From the NCBI RefSeq assembly GCF_023674465.1, contig NZ_CP098400.1, positions 310,001 to 374,000 of the forward strand: DNA of 64,000 nt, given 5' to 3'. The position numbers and the translations under genes were made by a program. Shown piece by piece: positions 17,628 to 27,000 of the stretch (position 1 is its first letter; the number at the start of each line of letters is the position of its first letter). This DNA is from Xiashengella succiniciproducens (lineage in GTDB: Bacteria; Bacteroidota; Bacteroidia; Bacteroidales; Marinilabiliaceae). The notes beneath the pieces are model-generated. The model was given only the letters and a program-made list of their open reading frames with translations, was not told the DNA's origin and made no database searches.

Positions 17628-17924
17628 GTGTATCTATTTAACGCATCATTCTATATTGAAGAAAACGACATATTGGCATGGAACTCTTGGGTTAGAGGGG
17701 AGTTCCTGCCCCGTGTCGAAGAGGCTTCCGGTGGCCTGAAGGGGGAGCAGTACGAGGTGATTTCATCCCGTGCCGGATCGATGCGTATCTTCTCCATCCA
17801 GTGGCGCTGTGTAGAGGAAGAGCTTGATATCCTTGACAAGGCCGTTGCAGAACAATTGGGCAACTATCAAGCCCAAGGAGCAGACCCCAGCACCTGGTTT
17901 TGTTCAATAATGAAGATGCTTTGA
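17628..17924 (+). CDS. DUF4286 family protein
   Basis: A 98-residue protein of a family almost confined to Bacteroidota, recognised by the opening [12 protein letters not shown], the W near residue 19 and the central [11 protein letters not shown]. No function is known; the fold is probably a ferredoxin-like dimer. It starts with GTG, 7 bases after serS, and its TGA overlaps the ATG of ruvC by one base, so translation of ruvC is probably coupled to it. Confidence 0.8.
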   Translation: MYLFNASFYIEENDILAWNSWVRGEFLPRVEEASGGLKGEQYEVISSRAGSMRIFSIQWRCVEEELDILDKAVAEQLGNYQAQGADPSTWFCSIMKML

Positions 17925-18487
17925 TGCAAAAGCAGCCGACAGAAAAGATAATCCTGGGCATAGATCCCGGAACAGCCATCATGGGTTACGGCATATTGCT
18001 GGTACGCAACAACAAGCCCTCAATGGTTGCCATGGGAGTACTGGAACTAAAAAAGTATAGCGACCATTATCTTAAGCTGCAGAAGATCTTCGATAGGGTG
18101 ATTCAGCTTATTGACAGCTATCATCCTGACGAATTAGCAATAGAGGCTCCATTCTTTGGTAAGAACGTGCAGTCAATGCTCAAACTGGGACGTGCTCAGG
18201 GAGTTGCAATGGCTGCGGCCCTGTCAAGGTCGGTACCTATCTTCGAATACGCCCCCCTAAGGATAAAGCAGGCCATCACAGGTCGCGGTAGTGCATCCAA
18301 GGAACAGGTTGCAATGATGCTCAAGCAGTTGCTCAAGCTCACGGAAGAACCTGAATATCTCGATGCAACTGACGGCCTTGCGGCTGCAGTCTGCCACTTT
18401 CTGCAAAGCAATGTACCTGCCGCTGCTTCCGGTGTTAAGTCATGGAAGGAGTTTATCGGCAAAAATCCAGGCAGGATCAGAAAGTAG
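17924..18487 (+). CDS. ruvC: Crossover junction endodeoxyribonuclease RuvC
   Basis: Resolves Holliday junctions as a dimer in homologous recombination. The acidic catalytic residues of the RNase H-like fold are in place: Asp14 (GIDPGT), Glu74 (LAIEAPF), and Asp147 and Asp150 in [13 protein letters not shown]. The 187-residue length is normal. An upstream in-frame ATG at 17900 lies inside DUF4286; the ATG at 17924, overlapping the preceding stop, gives the standard N-terminus. ruvA and ruvB are not in the window. Confidence 0.93.
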   Translation: MQKQPTEKIILGIDPGTAIMGYGILLVRNNKPSMVAMGVLELKKYSDHYLKLQKIFDRVIQLIDSYHPDELAIEAPFFGKNVQSMLKLGRAQGVAMAAALSRSVPIFEYAPLRIKQAITGRGSASKEQVAMMLKQLLKLTEEPEYLDATDGLAAAVCHFLQSNVPAAASGVKSWKEFIGKNPGRIRK

Positions 18488-18523
18488 ATACAGCTTTGAG
18501 CTGCACAATCAAAAAGTAGAATC

Positions 18524-18916
18524 CTAGAAATTGCTTCTTATTGTTTCAGCAATCTTTTCCATTTCTTCCTTGCTCAGCTGTAGCTTGGGCTTTGAAAAGC
18601 TGATGTCAGCCTCAGTCTGAAGGGGTACAAGGTGGATATGAGCATGGGGCACTTCGAGTCCAAGTACTGCCACACCAATTCTCTTGCATGAAACGCTGGC
18701 CTCAATAGCATGAGCCACTTTCTTTGCAAAGACAATCATTCCGGCAAGGGTATCATCATCGATATCGAAGATATAGTCGATTTCCCTCTTGGGTATAACA
18801 AGAGTATGTCCCTTTGCAAGCGGGTTTATATCCAGAAAGGCAAAATACCTTTCGTCTTCAGCAATCTGGTAACAGGGGATCTCACCCTTTACGATTCTTG
18901 TGAAAATAGATGCCAT
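18524..18916 (-). CDS. HIT family hydrolase
   Basis: A 130-residue Hint-type nucleotide hydrolase or transferase. The histidine triad is HAHIHLVP (His91, His93, His95). The N-terminal SIFTRIVKGEIPCY and FLDINPLAKGHTLVIPK match the bacterial HinT branch, which hydrolyses AMP-linked phosphoramidates. It is downstream of greA on the same strand but separated from it by greA's terminator. Convergent with ruvC. Confidence 0.9.
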   Translation of the reverse strand: MASIFTRIVKGEIPCYQIAEDERYFAFLDINPLAKGHTLVIPKREIDYIFDIDDDTLAGMIVFAKKVAHAIEASVSCKRIGVAVLGLEVPHAHIHLVPLQTEADISFSKPKLQLSKEEMEKIAETIRSNF

Positions 18917-19011
18917 TCCTTTTGGTGTTTAGAAGTTTAAGCCATTAGCAAAGTTAACACCGGTACCGGAAATATCATCATAGTTTCTTACAAAACAGGT
19001 ATCTGAATAAA

Positions 19012-19051
19012 TTACGAAGAGGAGGCGGTTGGTTCCGCCTCCTCTTCGTAA
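19012..19051 (-). terminator. Strong hairpin terminator after greA
   Basis: A perfect 17-bp stem (TTACGAAGAGGAGGCGG and its complement) with loop TTGGTT, 32 bases past the greA stop. The minus-strand tail is AT-rich (AATTTATTC) rather than pure T. Confidence 0.7.
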
Positions 19052-19082
19052 AGTTTTCCACAAAACGAAGAATACTCTTTAC

Positions 19083-19556
19083 TTACAATGATATATCAAG
19101 AATTTCAAATGGTACCTTACCGGCTGGGACACTGATTTCTACCTTGTCACCAACTTTTTTGCCAAGCAGACCTTGTGCAATTGGGGTAGAAATTGAGATC
19201 TTGCCGGCCTTTAGGTCAGCTTCACTTTCAGACACCAGGGTATATACCATGACAGCATTGTTCTTAAGGTTTTTGATTTTAACCTTGTTCATGATTTGTA
19301 CCTTGGATGTATCCAGTTTAGATTCATCAATAAGCCTACTGGCAGCTATGGTTTCTTTGAGTTTTGCTATTCTCATTTCAAGAAGACCCTGAGCTTCCTT
19401 AGCTGCTTCATACTCTGCATTCTCAGACAAGTCTCCCTTGTCACGAGCCTCTGCTATTTGCCTGGATATTTTAGGCCTCTCTACCGATTCCAGTAATGCT
19501 AACTCCTCACGAAGTTTCTTAAGGCCTTCATCGGTCATGTAACTCACTCTAGACAT
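19083..19556 (-). CDS. greA: Transcription elongation factor GreA
   Basis: A 157-residue factor that enters the RNA polymerase secondary channel and stimulates cleavage of backtracked RNA. The N-terminal coiled coil carries the acidic tip GDLSENAEYEAAKE, and the C-terminal FKBP-like domain contains STPIAQGLLGKKVGD. An AGGAGG sits 8 bases before the ATG, unusual in Bacteroidota, where Shine-Dalgarno sequences are weak. Confidence 0.96.
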   Translation of the reverse strand: MSRVSYMTDEGLKKLREELALLESVERPKISRQIAEARDKGDLSENAEYEAAKEAQGLLEMRIAKLKETIAASRLIDESKLDTSKVQIMNKVKIKNLKNNAVMVYTLVSESEADLKAGKISISTPIAQGLLGKKVGDKVEISVPAGKVPFEILDISL

Positions 19557-19597
19557 GTTATTTCCTCCTAAATGATTTTATACAATTTTAAAATGCT

Positions 19598-19624
19598 ATA
19601 TCCCGAAATATGCTTTCGGGATAT
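19598..19624 (-). terminator. Hairpin after the 19677-20144 gene
   Basis: ATATCCCGAAA/TTTCGGGATAT, an 11-bp perfect stem with a 5-base loop, 53 bases past the stop of the hypothetical gene and before greA. The following minus-strand sequence has four T and then mixed AT. Confidence 0.6.
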
Positions 19625-19676
19625 GATGCTGTTTTAGCTAAATGATAGATGATTGTTTACCTGGTCTGCGCCGTCT

Positions 19677-20144
19677 CTAGTAGGTAGGTCTTTTAAGTAT
19701 TTCGGAATAGATAACAGCTTGTCTCAAATCGAACTGCTCATCTTCTCCCGGAAACCACCCATCGGCGTCATTCTCTTCTACAATTACAGGCTCCTTGATT
19801 GCGGCCTTTTTTAGTTGCATCCTTGGAGTAGTCTCCAAACTAACTCTAGGTCTTCTTGTGGCTGCTCTGCCCTGTATCTTTGCACGACCCTTTCCCGTTT
19901 CCCTTTCTTTGATCCTTGCCTGTGGTATTGGTGGTATCAACAGAGGCTCAGTTCGTGGTTTGGCAGCTTCCATTTGCTCCAGCCACTGCTTAATCGGGGG
20001 AAAGGCTTCTGTAGGATAATCATGTACTTCATCCTCGGGCAATACCTTCCCCTTACCCTGCGAGTTGCGTTCTCGGATTGCCCCGATAAGCACCACGCCG
20101 AGCATGACGAGGATATATAATATGTCACCCAAAGAGTCGCTCAT
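19677..20144 (-). CDS. Membrane-anchored hypothetical protein
   Basis: 155 residues: one N-terminal transmembrane helix (about 8-24), a basic, proline-rich linker of about 90 residues and a short conserved-looking C-terminus (FDLRQAVIYSEILKRPTY). Proteins with this tail are common in Bacteroidota and have no assigned function. The low-complexity middle suggests a tether rather than an enzyme. It is divergent from the Rieske-like lipoprotein. Confidence 0.7.
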   Translation of the reverse strand: MSDSLGDILYILVMLGVVLIGAIRERNSQGKGKVLPEDEVHDYPTEAFPPIKQWLEQMEAAKPRTEPLLIPPIPQARIKERETGKGRAKIQGRAATRRPRVSLETTPRMQLKKAAIKEPVIVEENDADGWFPGEDEQFDLRQAVIYSEILKRPTY

Positions 20145-20276
20145 GAATAATAAATATTGACTAAATTAGCCCTAACATTGCAAATAAACAAATAAAGGAG
20201 AGCCGATTTTTACCGACCCTCTTTCATAATATTGAATGTCAGACCCTAGGGGGCCATGACCTTAAATTTTTGCTAA

Positions 20277-20711
20277 ATGCGCAAATATCTGTTTGTTATA
20301 TCTTATACGCTACTTTTTGTATTTGGTTGCAAAGAGGATGATCATCCTGTACCTAATCAGCGTTTCACAGCCTATATCAACCTTATGCTTCCCGACTATA
20401 TCAATAAGGATGCCTTTGTTGCAATTTATGATTCAGACGGCAGCAGGATTGGTATTGGCGGTGTTATTGTGTACCGTGTAGGAGATGGTCATTATTACGT
20501 CTTTGAACGTTATTGCCCCCATGACGAGGAACTAACATGTCTGGTAGATCTGGAAGAGGGTAATACTTCTGCCCAATGTCCCTGCTGTGAATCACGCTTC
20601 TTTATTATATCCGAAACCGGAGATTGCATCGAAGGTCCATCAGATTATTCCTTAAAACCTTATCGCAACAGGGTTGAACCCAACGGTACCATCCTGGTAA
20701 TATATAATTAA
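20277..20711 (+). CDS. Rieske-like lipoprotein with altered ligand motif
   Basis: 144 residues with a lipoprotein-type signal (FGC, Cys18) and a Rieske-like domain. The first cluster motif is canonical, Cys80-Pro-His82. The second is C-P-C-C (Cys101, Cys103, Cys104) where a standard Rieske protein has C-x2-H, so the second histidine is replaced by cysteine. The spacing between the two motifs (18 residues) fits the fold. If a 2Fe-2S cluster is bound, it would have three Cys and one His ligand. It would sit on the periplasmic side of a membrane. No partner oxygenase or reductase is next to it. Confidence 0.7.
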   Translation: MRKYLFVISYTLLFVFGCKEDDHPVPNQRFTAYINLMLPDYINKDAFVAIYDSDGSRIGIGGVIVYRVGDGHYYVFERYCPHDEELTCLVDLEEGNTSAQCPCCESRFFIISETGDCIEGPSDYSLKPYRNRVEPNGTILVIYN

Positions 20712-20753
20712 CAAGGTACCAGTTATAGTGTTCACACTTCCCTGGTACCTTGT
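20711..20753. terminator. Bidirectional terminator between the Rieske-like gene and ahcY
   Basis: ACAAGGTACCAG pairs with CTGGTACCTTGT (12 bp), with an inner AGTG/CACT stem. It begins at the stop of the Rieske-like gene and lies 27 bases past the ahcY stop, so it can serve both convergent genes. The tails are short. Confidence 0.6.
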
Positions 20754-20779
20754 CTTAATATTGTATTTCCTAGGGTATC

Positions 20780-22219
<1,440 letters not shown>

Positions 22220-23161
22220 TCACCCGATGCCATTGAGTTTTAGTATCCTTCGTATCTCCACTTCATCCTTTACCAGTTGTTGACGCAATTCATCAAGACT
22301 GGCGAATTTCTTTTCCTCTCTGGTCTTTGTAATAAAGCTGACAGAGAGTTCTTCAGAATATATCTCCTTGTCAAAATCAAGGATATGTATCTCAATTGTC
22401 CTATGATCCATTTGTTCGCTTACGGTAGGCCTTACTCCAATATTGACCATGCCACCGTAATAGGTGCCTCTGACTTTCACTACGCACGCGTATACACCGT
22501 CAGGTGGTATAAGTTTTGCTTTTTCACTAATCTCAAGATTGGCTGTGGGAAACATCAGTTTCCTGCCTAGCTTCATCCCACCTGTAACCCTTCCGGTGAT
22601 GGTATATCTGTATCCCAGCATGAAGTTGGCTTCAGGGATTCTACCATCCAGCAGAAGGTTTCTGATTGATGTTGAACTAGGTGTCAGTCCTGTTACGTCA
22701 ATATGCTTGAACTGACTAATCTCAAAACCGAAGGTGTGTGAAATGGGAATCAGTTGCTCAAAGCTGGTTCCACCTTTGCCAAAACGGTGGTTGTACCCTA
22801 TGAGAAGATGCAGAATATTCAACTTCTTGACCAGAATCTCATCGACAAACTCCTCTGCTGTGAGATCTGCGAGTTCCTTTGAAAAAGGTACTATCATAAG
22901 GTCGTCGACCCCTGTATCCTGTATCATCCTGGTTTTTTCTTCCAGGGTTGTAAGAAGTCTTAGCTTCTCGGCATCATGCTCCAGAACTATGCGTGGGTGT
23001 GGCCAGAAGCTTATCACCATTGCTCTGGTGTTTTCCCTCCTTGCCAGTTCCTTTAGCTTCTCCAGCAATGCCCTATGTCCGGGATGCATTCCGTCGAAGG
23101 TACCCATTGTTACTACGGGGCGGGGGCCTTTATAGCTGTCCAGTGATGTATATATCTGCAT
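22220..23161 (-). CDS. ribF: Bifunctional riboflavin kinase/FAD synthetase
   Basis: Makes FMN and FAD. The N-terminal nucleotidyltransferase (about 1-180) has TMGTFDGMHPGH and SSTSIRNLL; the C-terminal riboflavin kinase domain (about 185-310) has GRKLMFPTANL and GVYACVV. The 313-residue length is normal. It begins 24 bases after prfB, so prfB-ribF-ahcY are probably an operon. Confidence 0.95.
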   Translation of the reverse strand: MQIYTSLDSYKGPRPVVTMGTFDGMHPGHRALLEKLKELARRENTRAMVISFWPHPRIVLEHDAEKLRLLTTLEEKTRMIQDTGVDDLMIVPFSKELADLTAEEFVDEILVKKLNILHLLIGYNHRFGKGGTSFEQLIPISHTFGFEISQFKHIDVTGLTPSSTSIRNLLLDGRIPEANFMLGYRYTITGRVTGGMKLGRKLMFPTANLEISEKAKLIPPDGVYACVVKVRGTYYGGMVNIGVRPTVSEQMDHRTIEIHILDFDKEIYSEELSVSFITKTREEKKFASLDELRQQLVKDEVEIRRILKLNGIG

Positions 23162-23185
23162 TCAGGCACGCTTTTAAATATCTCC

Positions 23186-24296
23186 TCAGCCTTCTTTGGA
23201 GAATACGTCATTTGCTCCGTACTCCATAAGGTACGCTTTAATAAATTCATCTATCTCGCCATCAAGGACTGCCTGAACATTGCTTGTTTCATAGCCTGTT
23301 CGTACATCCTTGACCAACTTGTAAGGTTGAAGCACATAGGACCTGATTTGTGATCCCCACTCAATCTTTTTCTTTTGTGCCTCTATCTTGTTCTGCTCTT
23401 CAAGCCTTTTTTGCAGTTCCATTTCATAGAGCTGCGATTTCAATAGCCTTAGGGCATTTTCCTTATTGTCACCCTGGGACCTCGACTCGGTATTTTCAAT
23501 AATAATGCCTGTCGGTGCGTGACGCAAACGAACTCCGGTTTCAACCTTGTTGACATTCTGGCCGCCTGCTCCGCTCGAGCGGAAGGTTTCCCAAGTAATA
23601 TCGGCAGGGTTGATCTCTATATTAATAGTGTCGTCAATCAGAGGGATGACAAACACTGAAGTGAAAGATGTCATACGCTTGTTTGCCGAGTTGAAGGGTG
23701 ATAACCTTACCAGGCGATGTACACCATTCTCTCCTTTCAGATAGCCGTATGCGTAATCTCCTTCAAACTGGATTGTAACAGTTTTGATTCCAGCTTCTTC
23801 TCCCGGCAGTATATGATTGACAGTGATCTTGTACTTGTTTTGCTCACCCCAGCGAACATACATACGCATCAACATCTCGGCCCAATCCTGGCTCTCAGTA
23901 CCTCCGGCACCTGCGTTGATCTTCAAAACTGCACCAAGCTTATCCTCCTCTTTGCGCAGCATGTTGCGCAGTTCAAGATCCTCAATTAGTTTAACAACCC
24001 TGTTGTATGCTTGCTCTAAGTCTTCCTGAGCTGCTTCTCCCTCCTTAAAGAAATCAAATAGTACAGACAGATCGTCTAATGTGGATTTAATCTCATCATA
24101 ACCAGTTACCCAGGCCTTAAGTTCTTTCAGTTTCTTCATATGGCTTTCCGCCTTTTGGGCATCCTCCCAAAAATCCGGAGCCTGGGCACGTAATTCCTCT
24201 TCTTCTACCTCGATACGCTTTCGATCGATGTCAAAGATACCTCCTCAGAGCACTCTCGCGTGCACTTAATTCTTTTATAAGATCTGCAGTGACCAT
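23186..24296 (-). CDS. prfB: Peptide chain release factor 2, programmed +1 frameshift
   Basis: RF2 recognises UGA and UAA. The gene is in two frames: a 21-codon leader from ATG at 24296, ending in an in-frame TGA (24231-24233), then, after a +1 shift that skips T at 24233, 348 codons from GAC at 24232 to the stop at 23186; total 369 residues. The shift site is canonical: AGGAGG, TAT, CTT, TGA, C. The main frame has the GGQ motif ([11 protein letters not shown]) and a domain 2 segment of normal RF2 type. A caller that ignores recoding would start at the internal ATG at 24139 and lose about 52 residues. Low RF2 lets ribosomes pause at UGA and shift, so the gene controls its own level. Confidence 0.96.
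24230..24245 (-). promoter_or_regulatory. prfB programmed frameshift signal
   Basis: On the minus strand AGGAGG (24245-24240) is followed by TAT CTT TGA C. The internal Shine-Dalgarno-like element is three bases from the CTT slippery codon, the same spacing as in E. coli prfB, and here it is a full AGGAGG. Confidence 0.93.
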
Positions 24297-24317
24297 GTTC
24301 TCTGTTTTTAGAAGCGG

Positions 24318-24325
24318 CAAAGTTA
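24318..24325 (-). promoter_or_regulatory. Candidate -7 box (TAACTTTG) for prfB
   Basis: A TAnnTTTG match 21 bases before the prfB ATG at 24296, in the 92-base gap after the TPR gene. No clear -33 TTTG. Confidence 0.5.
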
Positions 24326-24388
24326 CAAAAGATTATTAAGTTTTTATCCCCTAATTGCTTAATTACGTATTTGTAAAAGTGATGGATA

Positions 24389-25900
24389 CTACTTGATCTT
24401 GTTACAATACCTTGAGATAAGCTTGAAGGCCTGAGTATTGCCGAGCGAGCCTGCTTTTTCCCAGTCTGTGCATGCATTTTCCTTAAGGCCTGTATTATAA
24501 TAAGCCAATCCCCGGTTCATCAAAGCCATGTCATCTCTGGGATTATATCTGAGAGCTCTGTCATAGTCAAGTATGGCGTCAAGATAGTCGTGTCTGTTGA
24601 ATTTGACATCGCCAATCAGGGTAAATACGCCTTCAAGAAAGGGATCCAGTACAGAAGCCTTCTGGAGATCCATAAGTGCACTTCCGTGATTGGAGCTGTA
24701 AATCAGGCTTATTCGCCCCCTTTCATACCACGCATCAGCAAAGAGTGAGTCCAGTTCTATAGCATAAGTAAAATCTGCAAATGCTTTTTTGATATCATTA
24801 TTCAGGGCCTGAGCCTTTCCAAGCATTACAAAACCCGGTGCAAAATCTTCTTCCAATTCAAGGCATTTAAGCAGATCGTTAACTGCCAGGCTGTTATTTC
24901 CGTTTCTGAGATGGAAGAGAGCTCTGCCATAGTAAACAAGTCCTTCATTACTGTTTAGCTCAAGAGCTTTTTTGAAATCCTCTTCTGCTGCAGTGCGGTT
25001 GCCATACTGATATCTGCTGATGCAGCGCATGGCATAGAGACGTGCATTATCTTTGTTAGTCTTGATCTCGGTGTTAAAGTATCTTGCAGATTCCAGCCAT
25101 TTACCCATAGCCTGCAATAGCAAAGCATCAGCAAGTTCGTTTGTACATAGCCTATCCCTTTCAGGCAGGTTCTTAAACTTTACCCAGGTGGTATTGACAG
25201 TTTTCCAGTTGTCATCATTTATAAGGCTTATGGGCAGCATCACTGACTCCCCGCTCTCATTAAGGATGTGGAGTATACCCACCATGCTACCTGAGTAGTT
25301 TATTATCGGAGCTCCCCTGGATGAGCTGGTTACCTTGAGGGAGGTCACTGCAGCACGACCTAAGTGCAGCGGATATAGTACCTTGCTTACAGTAAATACA
25401 TTAGTTCTTCCCCTTTTGTCGGTATTATATATAAAGGCCATAAACTCAGACGGTGCCTCAAAATTTGCCCTGGAGGGGTTGAGATAGGTGTCATTTTCGC
25501 GGTTGAACCCAGCTACCTGAATCATGGCCAGATTTGTGCTACGATTGATAGCAATCACTTTCGACAATGACAGCTTCTTGTTTTTGTGGTCGGATATAAA
25601 AGTTGTATCGCAGTGCCTTAAGACTGACGCACTGGTTATCGCAAGACCGTCGGCACTTATAAAGAAGGCACGCGCAGTATCAACTACTACTCCATTGTCA
25701 TAAGCTGTGATAGTAAAAGTGGCTGCTTCCGTCTTGTCAATAATATCAACAATCCCAATCTGGGACTTAAGTAAAGTAGGGTGCCAGAAAAGCAAAAGCA
25801 ATAGCAGAGCCTTTGAAGCATATTTCCATAATAAGGACTGCAACCCTGCGCCGGGAGACGATATGTAAGCCGATATAGAAGTTGGGTAAAAGTGCTTCAT
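24389..25900 (-). CDS. Trypsin-like domain fused to TPR repeats, catalytic residues apparently lost
   Basis: 503 residues. After a hydrophobic N-terminal signal (about 27-45) comes a region of about 200 residues with the strand pattern of trypsin-like (HtrA/DegP-type) proteases: TFTITAYDNG, TARAFFISADGLAITSASVL, NLAMIQVAGF and a SSSRGAPII stretch where active enzymes have GNSGGP. The serine position reads Arg and no His is found where the TNxH motif would be, so catalysis looks lost. From about residue 255 to the end there are six or seven TPR units (for example ALELNSNEGLVYYGRALFHL). It is probably a secreted or periplasmic scaffold. The function is unknown. Confidence 0.75.
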   Translation of the reverse strand: MKHFYPTSISAYISSPGAGLQSLLWKYASKALLLLLLFWHPTLLKSQIGIVDIIDKTEAATFTITAYDNGVVVDTARAFFISADGLAITSASVLRHCDTTFISDHKNKKLSLSKVIAINRSTNLAMIQVAGFNRENDTYLNPSRANFEAPSEFMAFIYNTDKRGRTNVFTVSKVLYPLHLGRAAVTSLKVTSSSRGAPIINYSGSMVGILHILNESGESVMLPISLINDDNWKTVNTTWVKFKNLPERDRLCTNELADALLLQAMGKWLESARYFNTEIKTNKDNARLYAMRCISRYQYGNRTAAEEDFKKALELNSNEGLVYYGRALFHLRNGNNSLAVNDLLKCLELEEDFAPGFVMLGKAQALNNDIKKAFADFTYAIELDSLFADAWYERGRISLIYSSNHGSALMDLQKASVLDPFLEGVFTLIGDVKFNRHDYLDAILDYDRALRYNPRDDMALMNRGLAYYNTGLKENACTDWEKAGSLGNTQAFKLISRYCNKIK

Positions 25901-26050
25901 GGGCAGTCTTTTGAAAAGGCAATTTAATCAATAATCCGTTAAGGCATAAAATCAACCCTGGTGTTTTGACGGGAGCTTCTATATGTTAAACGGGAGTATT
26001 TGTGGAATGGATTAAAGAATGTTCCTTTGATAAGCTATGGACCCATAGAA

Positions 26051-26082
26051 ATAAAAAAGAGGCTGTCACGGTAGTGACAGCC
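26051..26082 (-). terminator. Terminator of tRNA-His
   Basis: GGCTGTCAC/GTGACAGCC, a 9-bp stem with a 4-base loop, followed on the minus strand by TCTTTTTTAT. It lies 10 bases after the tRNA end. Confidence 0.85.
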
Positions 26083-26091
26083 CTGCTTTGG

Positions 26092-26166
<75 letters not shown>

Positions 26167-26179
26167 ATTTTTTGTGATG

Positions 26180-26212
26180 CAAATATAAGAGTTTTTCTTC
26201 TAAATTTGCAAA
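26180..26212 (-). promoter_or_regulatory. Promoter for tRNA-His
   Basis: TTTG at 26209-26212, a 21-base spacer and TATATTTG at 26180-26187 on the minus strand, 13 bases before the tRNA. A full match to the Bacteroidota consensus. Confidence 0.75.
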
Positions 26213-26268
26213 TGATCTGAGCAATCAATTTTAAACATCCCGCCCACCAAACTCTTTAAATTTTGATA

Positions 26269-26955
26269 ATGAAGTTTTTTGCATACGACGAAAATATCGA
26301 TGAGCAGGTCAGGATCATCCTAAGGCGGATCCGGAAACTGATGAATGGTGAGGTAGCATCCCAGATTCAAAGGTCGGGAATGGAATACGAGAAGCTCTTT
26401 GGGGTTTCTTTGGTTCATCTGCGTCAGATCTCACAGGATTACAAACCTGACAATGTTTTGGCCGAGCGCCTTTGGTACAGAGGAGTCAGGGAGACTATGA
26501 TACTTGCGACGATTATTGCTGACAAGGAAAGGTTGTCGGACGAGAAGCTGATGGAATGGGCTCCGGCGATTAATAATCTTGAACTTGCCGAGCAGATGGC
26601 TTTTAACCTGCTGGGCAAGCGTACTGGTTCGGCAGCCGTTATCGAGAAGTGGATGCTGCATCCACAGTTTTATGTCAGGTATGCCGCTCTGATGGCACTG
26701 GGCTGGCAATTTCGTTTCGTTGGGGAAGAAGTTGTAAGTTTGGTTGAAGAGAATCTATCGACACTTGAGGCATTAGCTGACGACAACAAACTATCAAGGG
26801 CTGTGGTGCACTGTCTCAAGATGGCAGGTCGCTTCTCGGAGAGTCTGAGACCTGGGATCTCAGCCCTGGCTGGAAGGTGGAAGCAGGAGAGTGAGGCGCA
26901 TCTCAGGGCGGCCGGGGAGGAAATACTTTTTGAATTGGAAGTGTCTGGCAATTGA
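26269..26955 (+). CDS. DNA alkylation repair protein, AlkD-like HEAT fold
   Basis: 228 residues, all alpha-helical, matching the AlkD/HEAT-like glycosylase superfamily: ERLWYRGVRETMILATII and the paired helices with QMAFNLLG and VRYAALMALGW. Family members remove N3- and N7-alkylated bases or bind DNA without catalysis; the catalytic Trp/Asp set could not be assigned with certainty here. A TTG start at 26263 is possible, but the ATG at 26269 (MKFFAYDEN) is preferred. The 27001 gene follows after 45 bases on the same strand. Confidence 0.72.
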   Translation: MKFFAYDENIDEQVRIILRRIRKLMNGEVASQIQRSGMEYEKLFGVSLVHLRQISQDYKPDNVLAERLWYRGVRETMILATIIADKERLSDEKLMEWAPAINNLELAEQMAFNLLGKRTGSAAVIEKWMLHPQFYVRYAALMALGWQFRFVGEEVVSLVEENLSTLEALADDNKLSRAVVHCLKMAGRFSESLRPGISALAGRWKQESEAHLRAAGEEILFELEVSGN

Positions 26956-27000
26956 ATTTGTTGTTATTTTAACGGAACAAATCACTTCAATTATAAACTG

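Noticed and set aside
20246-20262. CCCTAGGG palindrome upstream of the Rieske-like gene
   Set aside because: Eight bases is too short to support a site without other evidence.
24139-24139. Internal ATG as the prfB start
   Set aside because: The canonical frameshift site and a good upstream leader frame explain the missing N-terminal part of RF2.
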